From the NCBI GenBank assembly GCA_022457155.1, contig JAJGOT010000034.1, positions 478,501 through 542,500 on the forward strand: a stretch of 64,000 nt of DNA. Direction: 5' to 3'. The notes below the pieces were generated by a model. It was not told where the DNA came from, ran no database searches, and saw only the letters and a list, made by a program, of their open reading frames with translations. This stretch comes from Cladopsammia gracilis (taxonomy: Eukaryota > Cnidaria > Anthozoa > Scleractinia > Dendrophylliidae). Each line of letters starts with the position of its first letter. Within the stretch, counting starts at the first letter, position 1. Position numbers and translations under genes: made by a program. Positions 12,201-24,430 of this stretch are shown piece after piece.

Positions 12201-15200
12201 TCTTGTTGATTAAATTTTATAGGCTTGTGCCGATTTTCTTGCTGGGGATGCCCTTCGTTCTAGATCAAGATATTCTGCCCTCAGTGAAACTGCCATATTT
12301 GGGAGAGCCTGTCGTCATGAGTTTCCCAAAAAATTTATTAATATGAAACATGGTGAAAGGTAAATCAAATTTAATACCCATGTCCAGAAATTTCAATTAT
12401 AGATTTATTTAAATTAGAATCTGACATTTGGCTGCTAATTATTCAGTAGATTTTTTTGTCATCAAGAATAAGTTATGATAATTATTTTAATCAAATATAC
12501 TGTAAGAATATGACATTTAATGATGTGCAAGACAAAAATATGATTGTTATGGTGAGTAGAACTACATAATTTTATCTTATTCACTTGTTTAACGTTTTTT
12601 TATAACCACTGGTTGTTATAAATGTTTCATTTTTTTATTATTATTTAGACTTGCATATCCAGTTTGGATTTTAAACCATCTTTTGGATGAAATCAGTGAT
12701 CAATCACCTGGTATAGATGTGTGTGTGCTATATGACATTGCTTGCCTCCTGGAAACTCATTTACAGGTAAATTGTTGTTATCACATCATTTCTAAGTATG
12801 TGCAGTTCCAGAAAATATCCATACTCCCCCCATGGAAGGTTTTTTGTTTAGCACCCCCTGTCCCCCCAGGAAATTCCAGTTTAGCTTCATACTTTGTTTC
12901 TAAAATATTGGCTTTTAAGACCCCCGGCTCCCTAGGAATTTCCACTGACCTTCCATGGGGTAGGTATGGATTTTTTCTGGAACTACACAATGTTATTTTT
13001 GATAACAGTGTCTGTGCACTACCAGCTTTATATTCAAATATTTAATTTGGCTCACTAATTGATGTTCTAGGCCCAGGGACAGCACCATATCTTACAGTCT
13101 GTAAAGTTTGCCATCCCCATTTTCCATAGCTATGGACACAAAGCAAAATGCCAGGTTTGCATTCTTCATTTTCAAAATAATTTTATTGCTGTTTAGACAT
13201 TAATTATTTTTATTGATATTCTTTTAGCCTATTGCCATCTGGACACAATTATTGGTGGGCTCTGACTCTTCACTAACTAATCATAGTTGCAGACTTGATT
13301 CTTGTTTCAACAATTGAAGGATTAAAAGCACAGTACAGTATGTGATTACAGTATGTGATTATTTTGGCCAAAATCTGTCAAAATGGCTCCAACATGCCCA
13401 TTTTTTGCATGCACTGCAGATTTTATTTGTTTAATATTGATAAATTTATATTTATTATTCCTTCGCCTAAAGGGAAATTTCCTGACAATCTCACCAAAGA
13501 AATAGCTGTTGGTTCTAGCCATTTGCTGTGGTTAAAGCCAAAGAAATTAATCCTTTAGGCAAAAATTAATTACATCAGTAGAGACTTTAGTCATCACAGT
13601 TGCTATAATTGTCTCTTCAGAAATAATCTTTACATGACTGCACTAAAACATAATATGGAGAACCTGACAATAATATTCGGCCAATGATATGCTTTGTAAA
13701 TTAAACTATGTGAAATGTGCTATGTCAGACACAGGGTCAGACAGCTACACACATTTTGTTTGAAAGAAATTTACAATTAATTTTAGTGATTTCCTTTTTT
13801 TCTTTTCTTTTCTCTCTCAGTTGAATTAAATGTGGTACAACAGTAAAACACTGCTTTAATTGCATTGATTCAACTGTATTTCTACAGAAGTTTTAAATAC
13901 TTTTTGCTTTCCAGATTACATACAGTCCTAGGAGAGTTCCAGGTTTTGGTCTAACTGATGGTGAAGTGCTAGAGAGACTTTGGTCATTTTTAAGGAGATT
14001 TGGGAAAATGACCAAGGAGATGAGGCCAAACCACAGGGTGGATGTTCTGTCAGATGCTCTCTTGTTTTATGCCAGGAAAAAGTCTGCAAGCTTAGGTTCA
14101 GTATGCAGTTTTGTCAGGGCCATTTAACAGTAATTCTGGGTATTGTAGTGTTGGAAAGTTTTAGTTGAAACATTAAACATTTTTTTGTTTGTTCCCAAGA
14201 GAACTTGTCAATTCGTGTGTGCTACATGTATGAAAAACTACATCAAAATGTCTGTTTAATGTATTGCATAATTACTTAACTCTTTTTTTGTTGGCTTCGG
14301 GTTACCATTTTTTGCAGTCTAATTAAGGAAATGTGATGGGTCTTTGGTTGTTTACTGTGTTAAATTGTTATCAATAGTATGGTTAACAATTTAACATTAA
14401 TAAAAGGTAATACTTGTCTTCACAAATGCAAAGAATTGTCACGTGCAAGTTTTATCCTTGGCAAGGGACTCATCAGAGCCTTTCTGATGCCTTAATCATC
14501 ATACATGTTACATTTTGGTTTAAGCTGTTATATAATTTTCTTTCTTTTTTTCAATCAGGAAAACTATTGTCTGATCGCATGAAGAGGGCAAACAGCACAA
14601 TTAAAGACTCAGAGGAAGAATTGACAAAATTGTTGGATAGCCTTCCAGGTATTTATTACCTTAACTTTGAAGATCTACTCTTGACTACAACTGATGGTTG
14701 GTGCCCGTTTTGGTATTGGTGGCTAAATGCTTCTGTGATTGTCAGTTTTGGTTTTTATAATTTAATACAAATTATGTACTTTCGATCAGTGCAGTGCTTT
14801 ATATGAACAATATTAATTTAGTTTCCAAAAAGATGTATTAGGAATGAATTTGTCCAGTTGGAAACTGGATATATTTATATTGTAACTGAGTGAAAAATTA
14901 AATGATCATGCAAAAGTATTACATTATAATTGTTATTAGGATAGATGGTTTTTTACAATTAAATAGTAGTTGCTACAGTTCATAAATACCTTTATTGTAG
15001 CACCAGTTCGAAAGGAAGATGTTGCTGAATGGGCAAACCAGGAAGCAGAATGGACAGGAGGATTGGAAAACCCTGTCGAACAACCCTCGTGGAAACATGG
15101 CTATGTAATCTACCTTAAAATGTTCTGTGAAATTCGCTCAAAGTGGGAAGAAGCATCCGACCCAGAAAAACTGCAACAGTTAAATGTACAGTTGAATAAG

Positions 15201-17221
15201 TATGTTTTGAGATTTGAGAATTTGCACTAAGTTTACTGCATTGTATTATCATGCTGTTTTCCTTTTTATTGCATTCTATTGCATACTGTATAGACGAATC
15301 GTAAATTATTGCTGTATAATATGCATGTTAAATACCACAAAGCCAGTAAAGACCCAAAAGGGCTTATTTTTATTACATTTTTCTTGTATCTGCTCGAAGT
15401 CATAGCACCCACAAAATGCACCGTATTGCTTTTGGAGTTTGGGTGCTGTTTTCCTGAACTGAATTTCTCGTTATTTCTCTACCAATATGACATATTATTA
15501 TAATAATCATTGAATAGATATTAAAATAAATACCTTTTTGTAGATTGGAAAGAGTTTTGGTGGATTTAGAAAGGAAAAATGGTATCACTCAGCGTTGGAC
15601 CACCACATGTGAGGAGTACCAGTTGGCCAGAGATGCTGCCAATGACAGGAGCAAAAAGCTAGCTTTGGTGAAACTGCATGCGAAAGTTATTGAACGGTGG
15701 TTCTTGTTAAGCTTAAAGGCTAAATACGCAGGCAAGTATATCGCTTTTATTTACATAAAAATAATAAACCAAGATCTGACAGTGGTGTCACTTCGCTGGA
15801 TTGTTGCACGTGAGGAAAACGTTTTGGTGGCACAGCTGCAATTACTTGCGTGCCTCTTCCTTCTTACTATTCTCAGATTTTGATTGGGTCCAAACGGTCT
15901 TCACATATTTATTCTCGTTTCTTTTTGCCGATCGCTTTTTTACCTTTTAAGACTACTAAAAACCTTTCATGTGTTGTATTATTCTAAAGGAAATTAAGAA
16001 ATGCTTGTATAGAAGAGAAAAGAGAATAAGCAAATCACAAGTATAATTGATTTAAAAAAAAACTTGTTCATGAGCGTGAAGCAATCATTATAATTCCACT
16101 TTTGAATCGAGTCTTACTTTGCGTTCTTTATCACTAGAGCAGATTATTGAAACGAGTAGTAAAATCAAATTCATGAGTTCACTCTTGCCAAGTGCGCTTG
16201 ACCGGCTCTGACTGTAAAACATTTATGCATTCATTATTGATATTGATAAATAAGTGAAGAATTGATCCTCGTACTTTGTTTCCAATTTAAACAATTGCAA
16301 GGCAGCCTAAACAAAAAAAAATGGCTTCAACGGAATGGCCAACAAAAATGTTGAACCGTGTGTCACTGCCTTTGGCGGACTCGTCTATTTCATTTTTCTC
16401 CTGTTTCGTCTGTTTCAGCCATCGGGACTGACACTGAGTGATCGTTTTTTTTTTTATTCGACCATTTAAGACCACCCTAGATCACCCGAGATGTAAATAA
16501 AGATATTGATGAAGTGTTTTTCTTTGTTTTAGAGGGCCATGCACTTGCCAAACGGCTGTCCAAACAAATTTCACAAGCCGCGAAGAGTATGAAGACTGCT
16601 GTTGCTGAATTCAACAAACTTGAATGCAGCACTCGTTGGCCATTGCCCAGCTCCTTGGAGTTCGATGAAGTGAAGAACCCTGAAGCAGACCTCTGGCTGC
16701 GAAGTGAATTCGTGAATTCGTCCACATCACCAGTCCCCATAACCATCCGAAGAAAAGCTGTTGACCTGTACAACTTGGTGGATCGGGCTAAAGAAGAAGT
16801 TACGTTACTTCAGAGTGAAATGAAGAACGTAATTGACCACTTCAACAGCCAGCACGCGATCTTTACTTCAGCATTGTCTGATACTACGTCATATAGCATT
16901 TCCCTCGAGACCAAAGGAAGGGATGTTTATATTAAAATGAAGTTATTGTCTATAGAATCGCATCTCTTAGAGTTAAAAACGTTATTTGAATCACATATTC
17001 ATGAAATAACTCTTCCAAGCTTTGTATTTGACAGAGAAGATCTCCCATTAAACAACGATGCAGAAACGGAAGTGGACAATGAAGCGGCATTTCTTAGCCT
17101 TCCTGAAAGAGATGATGCACAAGCCTGTGACAGTGATAGTGACAGTGATAGTGAATATGAAAACGAAATTGGAGTCACTGACGATGCTGATAGTGCTTTT
17201 TTCAGTTTGACTGGAATGTGA
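6281..17221 (+). CDS. KDZ-family transposase-like protein, 15 exons, 923 aa
   Basis: Exons: 6281-6291, 6392-6821, 7688-7808, 8897-9117, 9766-9815, 11145-11232, 11718-11882, 12223-12359, 12649-12766, 13071-13154, 13915-14095, 14559-14648, 15001-15199, 15544-15731, 16533-17221. They sum to 2772 nt, and every junction keeps phase. The start is MGRGQRKRFKAEVKVRYHH. Residues 104-134 form a cysteine/histidine cluster (CYFC, CRCLDC, FCESC). Residues of about 190-260 (LRFNLWGATPTKPELAFTL) match the CxC2-like cluster that accompanies KDZ transposases, followed by CPACP at about 302-306. The catalytic half carries SMDALF (D317), CADFLAGDALRSRSRY, RHEFPKKFINMKHGER, YDIACLLE (D437), IPIFHSYGHKAKCQ and GFGLTDGEVLERLW (E495), so D317/D437/E495 are triad candidates by position (inference). 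The tail is acidic (SDSDSDSE). Intron 14 is GC-AG; the intron 11 donor (GTTCAG) is weak but required by phase. It could be an active transposase or a domesticated gene. No lesion is seen. Confidence 0.85.
10244..10745 (+). mobile_element. LINE C-terminal remnant in intron 5 of the KDZ gene
   Basis: Two overlapping open stretches read as the C-terminal part of a non-LTR retroelement ORF2: ...YWKNALRNSKKLEFYNIFK..., a segment ending NPKLMIELG, then in another frame FQFPRYTTLRKKYFNQIYQH and MKMISACFVLCDSLI. The order matches the tail of L1/Tx1-like polyproteins. Stops and frameshifts break it. It is inserted in sense orientation between exons 5 and 6, with no obvious poly(A) or target duplication. 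Confidence 0.6.
11918..11975. repeat. One end of a GGACAAAACTAGTTGAGACA element (intron 7)
   Basis: The stretch GGACAAAACTAGTTGAGACA followed by AACTGAAA and a G-rich tract matches the left end of the foldback element at 24556-24843. The matching right end is not found here, so this is a fragment. Confidence 0.5.
12035..12165. repeat. Small inverted-repeat element (intron 7)
   Basis: ATTACATGGTCGC at the left and GGCCATGTAATA at the right form the ends of a roughly 130-bp inverted-repeat element. An inner imperfect palindrome runs around AAAAATATTTCACTCC. It is noncoding. Confidence 0.5.
12795..12990. repeat. Inverted-repeat element (intron 9)
   Basis: AGTTCCAGAAAATATCCATAC near the left end pairs with GTATGGATTTTTTCTGGAACT at the right. 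The body carries inverted CCATGGAAGG / CCTTCCATGG and C-rich blocks. It is a MITE-like element and adds spurious reading frames on both strands. Confidence 0.6.
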
Positions 17222-17359
17222 TAGTCTCTCTTTTAGTTCACAATAACATATTATAAGTATCTTGTGCACGAAGAAGCCCGATGTTGTAAGCTTTGTCATT
17301 GGCTTTTCACCACTTCAATTTTTCGTCTTCCTATGATATTATATCTTATTATGGTGGTA

Positions 17360-17365
17360 AATAAA
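17360..17365 (+). terminator. Candidate polyadenylation signal of the KDZ gene
   Basis: AATAAA lies about 140 bases after the TGA stop at 17221, the first canonical hexamer downstream in the expected strand. Confidence 0.5.
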
Positions 17366-17786
17366 GTGAAAGTGAAAATTTTGCCCTTCTCGTCGTGTTT
17401 TTTTAATCCCTTTTTACATTTTATGTATAAAAGTGCAATGATCCAGTATTTTCATATTTGTGTTTTGCATGGCGGTCATGTCAGATGACAGAACAATGAA
17501 ATTTTCATCTTTTAGAAATAAACCTCTTTGTGGAAATGATTTTCATTGTTTCTGTCATACAACATGGTCACCATGCAAACTTTCAATTTTGTTAATTGTG
17601 TTTCTTATAATAACTCACGTAACTGTTGCTGTATATACTTTTCAGCAATAATTTGTACAAGCTATAATATTGCAGTAAGTACATTTCAGAAAATGCATTT
17701 CAGCACGACCACAATCATGACCCTAACTACTGGGGGTGGGGGGTTCGCTTGCATTTTTACCTTTCATAATGTCGCCATTATGGTAC

Positions 17787-18256
17787 GGTTAACACTCGTT
17801 AACATCTCTCATACGGACCTTTCCTTTACACTTTAAGTTACATGAAGTAAAACCTTTTTCACACTTGGAGTAAAATTAGAAAAAAAGTTAAGTAAAGTGT
17901 ATGCCTCGAACCCGAGTCGTTTGCTTCATAACTAATATCCTTATCCACTATACCAACGTGGATTAGCTGCCCGGAGATGTAATTTTTAACATATTTATAG
18001 AGTTACCCATAACAATAAATGAAAGCTAACTGTTTTCAAATCAGTGCTTAACCCTAAACACTGTAGATCAATGCTAAACTCCAAAACGCTACTCTTTGCT
18101 TAGCCGGATCTCTGTTCTCTCAGTTCTCTGCCCAATAAAATGGGGTTCTGTTCTCGTGTACGTCAGTACTACGGAATAACGATAAAAAATACTACGTTGT
18201 GTAAAACCTCATAAGGTGTCCAAGGTCCGTTTGAGAGATGTTAACGAGTGTTAACC
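17787..18256. mobile_element. 470-bp element with terminal inverted repeats and 9-bp target duplication
   Basis: The ends are GGTTAACACTCGTTAACATC and its inverse, flanked on both sides by the exact 9-mer TTATGGTAC (17778-17786 and 18257-18265). A 9-bp duplication and inverted ends fit Mutator-like nonautonomous elements (inference). No coding capacity is seen. The interior carries a tRNA-like stretch on the minus strand. Confidence 0.8.
17903..17978 (-). other. tRNA-like Pol III promoter sequence inside the 470-bp element
   Basis: Read on the minus strand, GGTATAGTGGATAAGGATAT resembles an A box and GGGTTCGAGGC a B box about 30 bases later, the usual spacing in tRNA genes. The ends do not form a convincing acceptor stem, so this is more likely a tRNA pseudogene or SINE head than a working tRNA. 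Confidence 0.4.
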
Positions 18257-18878
18257 TTATGGTACACGCAAATTGCAATAATTGTACAAGTTTCCGGCAT
18301 AATTGGCCCCAAGTTGAGTGAACTTAAGTTTGTTGTTATGCTGTATTGTGATGGCTTTCGAGTTGATTGGTTCGACCGACAAATGGTAAGTGCACTTGAG
18401 TAAGTTGCTGCATTGCGGAATATATCACCTACTTTTGAATATCAAGTCAATATTAATATTTCTTCTAAAAATTGCTGATATTACTATGATAATAAGGACT
18501 TGATAAAGGGCACTGTGATACTGATTTTTTTTTTTCGGTAGTTGCAGTATCAAATATGATAATCTCGGAATATTTAATAAAGGTCAAAATTGTTCCAGAG
18601 GACTGACTGATGGAGTGATCAGTATCATGAAAATCTAGGAATATTTAATGAAGGTAAAAATTGTTCTGGGTTTTTGAATGATCTATCATGATAATCTCAG
18701 AATTTTTAATGAAGATAAAAATTGTTCTGGGTTTTTGAATGATCTATCATGATAATCTCAGAATTTTTAATGAAGATAAAAATTGTTTTGGAGGACTGAT
18801 CTCAGGATAACCCTGCCCCAACCCGAATAATTATCCTACCAGGGCGTGCTTCGGACATGTTACCCAAAGTGACTACCA

Positions 18879-21800
18879 TTTAGGAAAAACGGGATCAACT
18901 TTAGGTATGGCTTGGGGTAAACCGTATATTTCTAGCGCAATAGTCGAATCTCCATTCATTTTTTCTGTGAAATGCATGTTTTTATTCTCATTCAGGAAAA
19001 CGGGATCATCTTTAGGTATGGCTTGGGGTAAACCGTATATTTCTAGCGCAATATATATAGTCGAATATCTATCCATTTTTTTTCTGTGAAATGCATGTTT
19101 TTACCCTCATTTAGGAAAAACGGGATCAACTTTACCGAAGGCTTGGGGTAAACTGTATATTTGCAGCGCAATAGTCGAATCTCGACCCCTTTTTTCTGTG
19201 AAATGCATGTTTTTATTCTCATTTAGGAAAAACGGGATCAACTTTAGGTATGGCTTGGGGTAAACCTTATATTTCTAGCGCAATAGTCGAATCTCGAACC
19301 CTTTTTTCTGTGAAATGCATGTTTTTACTCTCATTTAAGAAAAACGGGATCAACTTAAGCTAAGGCTTGAGGTAAACTGTATATTTGCAGCGCAATAGTC
19401 GAATCTCGACCCCCTTTTTCTGTGAAATGCATGTTTTTATTCTCATTTAGGAAAAACGGGATCAACTTTAGGTATGTCTTGGGGTAAACCTTATATTTCT
19501 AGCGCAATGGTCGACTCTCCACCCCTTTTTTCTGTGAAATGCATGTTTTTACTACCATTTAGGAAAAATGGGATCAACTTTAGGTATGGCTTGGGGTAAA
19601 CCGCATATTTCTAGCGCGATAGTGGAATCTCCATCCGTTTTTTCTGTGAAATGCATGTTTTTACTACCATTTAGGAAAAATGGGATCAACTTTAGGTATG
19701 GCTTGGGGTAAACCGCATATTTCTAGCGCAACAGTGGAATCTCCACCCCTTTTTTCTGTGAAATGCATTTTTTTTATTCTCATTCAGGAAAAACGGGATC
19801 AACTTTAGGTATGGCTTGGGGTAAACCGTATATTTCTAGCGCAATATATATAGTCGAAGATCTAACCCTTTTTTTCTGTGAAATGCATGTTTTTAGTCTC
19901 ATTTAGGGAAACGGGATCAACCTTAGCTAAGGCTTTGGGGAAACCGTATATTTGCAGCGCAATAGTCGAATCTCGACCCCTTTTTTCTGTGAAATGCATG
20001 TTTTCATTCTCATTTAGGAAAAACGGGATCAACTTTAGGTATGGCTTGGGGTAAACCGTATACTTCTAGCGCAATAGTCGAATCTCGAACCCTTTTTGCT
20101 GTGAAATGCATGTTTTTACTCTCATTTAAGAAAAACGGGATCAACTTTAGCTATGGCTTGGGGTAAACCTTATATTTCTAGCGCAATAGTCGAATCTCGA
20201 ACCCTTTTTTCTGTGAAATGCATGTTTTTACTCTCATTTAAGAAAAACGGGATCAACTTAGCTAAGGCTTGAGGTAAACTGTATATTTGCAGCGCAATAG
20301 TCGAATCTCGACCCCTTTTTTCTGTGAAATGCATGTTTTTATTCTCATTTAGGAAAAACGGGATCAACTTTAGGTATGGCTTGGGGTAAACCGTATATTT
20401 CTAGCGCAATAGTCGAATCTCGAACCCTTTTTTCTGTGAAATGCATGTTTTTACTCTCATTTAAGAAAAACGGGATCAACTTTAGCTATGGCTTGGGGGA
20501 AACAGTATATCTCTAGCGGAATAGCCTAATCTCCACCCCTTTTTTCTGTTAAATGCGTGTTTTTATTCTCATCTAGGGAAAACGGGATCAACTTTAGGTA
20601 TGGCTTGTGGTAAACTGTATATTTCTAGCGCAATAGTCCAATCTCGACCCCCTTTTTCTGTGAAATGCATGTTTTTACTACCATTTAGGAAAAATGGGAT
20701 CAACTTTAGGTATGGCTTGGGGTAAACCGCATATTTCTAGCGCAACAGTGGAATCTCCATCCCTTTTTTCTGTGAAATGCATTTTTATTCTCATTTAGGA
20801 AAAATGGGATCAACTTTAGGTATGGCTTGGGGTAAACCGCATATTTCTAGCGCAACAGTGGAATCTCCATCCCTTTTTTCTGTGAAATGCATTTTTTTTA
20901 TTCTCATTCAGGAAAAACGGGATCAACTTTAGGTATGGCTTGGGGTAAACCTTATATTTCTAGCGCAATATATATCGAAGATCTAACCCTTTTTTTCTGT
21001 GAAATGCATGTTTTTAGTCTCATTTAGGGAAAACGGGATCAACCTTAGCTAAGGCTTGGGGGAAACCGTATATTTGCAGCGCAATAGTCGAATTTCGACC
21101 CCTTTTTTCTGTGAAATGCATGTTTTTATTCTCATTTAGGAAAAACGGGATCAACTTTAGGTATGGCTTGGGGTAAACCGTATATTTCTAGCGCAATAGT
21201 CGAATCTCGAACCCTTTTTTCTGTGAAATGCATGTTTTTACTCTCATTTAAGAAAAACGGGATCAACTTTAGCTATGGCTTGGGGGAAACAGTATATCTC
21301 TAGCGGAATAGCCTAATCTCCACCCCTTTTTTCTGTGAAATGCATGTTTTTATTCTCATTTAGGAAAAACGGGATCAACTTTAGGTATGTCTTGGGGTAA
21401 ACCTTATATTTCTAGCGCAATGGTCGACTCTCCACCCCTTTTTTCTGTGAAATGCATGTTTTTACTACCATTTAGGAAAAATGGGATCAACTTTAGGTAT
21501 GGCTTGGGGTAAACCGCATATTTCTACCGCAATAGTGGAATCTCCATCCGTTTTTTCTGTGAAATGCATGTTTTTATTCTTATTTAGGAAAAACGGCATC
21601 AACTTTAGGTATGGCTTGCGGTGAACCGTATATTTCTAGCGCAATAGTCCAATCTCGACCCCTTTTTTCCGTGAAATGCATGTTTTTACTACCATTTAGG
21701 AAAAATGGGATCAACTTTAGGTATGGCTTGGGGTAAACCGCATATTTCTAGCGCAATAGTGGAATCTCCATCCTTTTTTCTGTGAAATGCATTTTTTTAT

Positions 21801-22100
21801 TCTCATTCAGGAAAAACGGGATCAACTTTAGGTATGGCTTGGGGCAAACCGTATATTTCTAGCGCAATATATATAGTCGAAGATCTAACCTTTTTTTCTG
21901 TGAAATGCATGTTTTTAGTCTCATTTAGGAAAAACGGGATCAACTTTAGGTATGGCTTGGGGTAAACCGTATATTTCTAGCGCAATAGTTCAATCTCCAC
22001 TCCTTTTTTTCTGTGAAATGCGTGTTTTTATTCTCATTTAGGGAAAACGGGATCGACTTTAGGTAAGGCTTGGGGTAAACCGTATATTTCTAGCGCAATA
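18879..22100. repeat. Satellite array, about 111-bp unit, roughly 29 copies
   Basis: The unit contains GGAAAAACGGGATCAACTTT, GGTATGGCTTGGGGTAAACC, TCTAGCGCAATAGTC and TCTGTGAAATGCATG. Copies start at about 18891, 19002, 19122, 19234 and 19346, and so on. Variants differ by TAGGTATGG/TAGCTAAGG and by an inserted ATATAT; some variants alternate, suggesting local multi-unit amplification. Short open frames through it are artefacts of the repeat. Confidence 0.92.
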
Positions 22101-22860
22101 GAACGATAAATGGATAGAATTGGACTTATTGGTGAAAACTATCGGTTGGGTCGATTCGAGAAGATGAATATTTTGGCCGGCGATTAGGACATTTCATCCG
22201 GTTGGGTTAATTGGACCAGTCGAAATGATTGGACTGGAAGCAGTCGAATCATTTTGGCCGGTTTGGCTATTTGAAATATCATACATCATCGCAGGACATG
22301 TTTAAAACCGAATACATTTGGAAGGAATCGGTCCATTTGATATATTTAGCCATTTAGTATGTTGGGCCGTTTCAGATAGTTGGATTATCTTGATGGTTGG
22401 GCCACTGTAGTCTTTTGACCAATTTGAGCTACAGTGAGTCCTGGACAAAACAACTTGGGACACTTAAAAAACACTATGGAATGACAAAATGTATCGCTTC
22501 ATTTCCTGGGCTCTCCTCCCCCAATACAAAGTCGAGACATCGTGGCTTGGTTCAATGCATAAAAATCAACTTTGTATTTGGGGTGGGGAAGGGGGATGTG
22601 ACAACAAAGACAATTTTCGGGGAAAATGTTTAGTGTCCCAACAATTTTGACCAAAATTATAGCTGAGTTATTCGGTGAGGTTAGGCCATTGGAGCCAAGG
22701 ACATCGGAGCGGGCTTAGTCAACTGGACCATTTGGGCTACTGAAGGCAGTCTGGTCATTTGTTTCAGTTGAGTCAGTTAAAAGTCTTATCTTTTTATGGA
22801 TAAGACATTGCGATCAGATAGAACCGCTCCCTGGTTAGCTCATACTTGTCCAATACTCTG
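22101..22860. other. Noncoding stretch with a foldback element
   Basis: No gene is seen. The first part is rich in short degenerate motifs such as TTGGCC and GGCCATTTGG. From about 22427 to 22668 there are inverted ends (GGACAAAACAACTTGGGACAC and TAGTGTCCCAACAATTTTG), a relative of the foldback at 24556-24843. Confidence 0.5.
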
Positions 22861-22995
22861 ACAAATTTATGCCGGCAGAGCATTGTGCTGTAATACATTG
22901 TGCTGTATTGTGCCGTTCTAGAATCTATTGTTAAACTATTGTTATGGTCATATAACACAATACAATGCTCTGCATAAATTTGTCAGAGTTTTGGA
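22858..22995. repeat. Imperfect inverted-repeat element
   Basis: ACTCTGACAAATTTATGC at the left and GCATAAATTTGTCAGAGT at the right are inverse copies, with inner AGAGCATTGT / ACAATGCTCT pairing. It is MITE-like and directly abuts the SINE that follows. Confidence 0.65.
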
Positions 22996-23003
22996 AAACC
23001 CTC

Positions 23004-23440
23004 GGTTTGCTTAGTGGAATGAGCTCCAGTCTGCAGAGCGGAGGGCCTCGGGTTCAAATCCTGGCCGGACCACCAATGAGAGAATTTAAAAAACTGGTAA
23101 GATCATGCTACATGGCTGTGCTCAGCACCTTTTCTCAATACAGGTGATCGCGGCATTGGGCGGTGACGTTGAGCCGTTGGTCATGTCTTCTACACCCATC
23201 ACAATTAATGATAGGGACGTTAAAGAACCCACTCACACTCACTGTTCGAAGAAGAGTAGGGAACGCAATCCCTAGTGAAGTGGTATAACCTTTCCTTGGG
23301 TGGGGTGGAGGAGATTGAGCTGAGATGATTTCATGTGCTGACATCCGATCTCATTCTTCTAGTTAATTCTAATCAGCCTGTTATTCAGTTCTCTGAATGG
23401 CAAAAAGGCCGAACTGAAACGTATTAGTATTAGTAATGGT
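23004..23440 (+). mobile_element. tRNA-derived SINE
   Basis: The head (23004-23074) is tRNA-like: an A-box-like TTGCTTAGTGGAATGAGC, a textbook B box GGTTCAAATCC, and an ending GGACCACC. A unique body follows, including GATAGGGACGTTAAAGAACC, and the copy ends near a TTAGTATTAGTA repeat, which is typical of a SINE tail. No reading frame is meaningful. Confidence 0.65.
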
Positions 23441-24285
23441 AAAGACAAATTCATATCGTAACGGTTTATTGAAGCATGTGTAAAGAGTAGCCATTCATCT
23501 TTGACAAACATGTTCGGTTTTAATACTGAAAGATAATATACAATATATCTAACAAATTTAGAAGGCCAAACCATGTACATGTATTATATTGTCATAAACA
23601 CGAGACGGGAATCTGAGAAAACGAGTGATATATGGAAAGCACGAGACGGAGACAAATGCATTCACCATTTCTCGAGTGTTTTCTAAGGGCCGTCATGTTT
23701 TATGACAATAATAAATGCCTTAACCTTCTCTATTTGATATATTATTTCGGATTTTCGCTATAAGGAAAATTAAAATGAAACGAGTTTTACGCCAACTTTA
23801 CTTGATCTATACATTTTTTATATAGCTTACAAAAAAATGTAACTACAGAATTAAACATGAAAAACTCTTTCTTCCCACTACAGTTTAAAAAATTGACTTG
23901 ACAAAAACTAACTCAAAACAAGAGCACTCGGTTTTTCGAAGGATTTTCGCTTTTAGGAAAACTAAAATCGATCGAGCCATAAACAAGAGCGTCGTGCAAA
24001 CAGTTTTTTCCTGATTTAGGAAAGGCTGGTATCCCTACACTATTTGACAGGCGTAAATCACACTATCTAGTAGTTTTAATTTATTTAATGATATTAAAAC
24101 AAAAGAAGACCATAAGGCTCGCAGAACTATTACCGTCTAGGTCAGGTCATCACAGACAGCTAAGAAATAAGAGTCTTTGTAAAAACAGATCGATTTAAGA
24201 ACTCCTTTATTATTAGCCATAGCCGTATAAATTGATTATTTATTTTTTATCTAGTTTTCATTGTAAATAATATTTATATTAGTTT
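23441..24285. other. Stretch with no recognised feature
   Basis: AT-rich unique-looking sequence. No coding frame, tandem repeat or inverted repeat that I can support. Confidence 0.4.
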
Positions 24286-24292
24286 TCATTGT

Positions 24293-24297
<5 letters not shown>

Positions 24298-24336
<39 letters not shown>
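24298..24336. repeat. (TA)n microsatellite
   Basis: An uninterrupted TA dinucleotide run of about 19 units. It can form cruciform DNA and is prone to length variation. Confidence 0.9.
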
Positions 24337-24340
<4 letters not shown>

Positions 24341-24430
24341 TATATAACTATTTTAATAGCAAAACTGAGTGGATTGAAATCCTCATCTACTATAAAGTGC
24401 TCGATAGTAGAACTAGAGCGATAATTAATT

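Noticed and set aside
14096..14105. Alternative donor GTATGC after GGTTCA for KDZ exon 11
   Set aside because: A better donor by sequence, but it would place exon 12 in a frame that hits a stop at once; the weaker GTTCAG donor keeps the protein intact.
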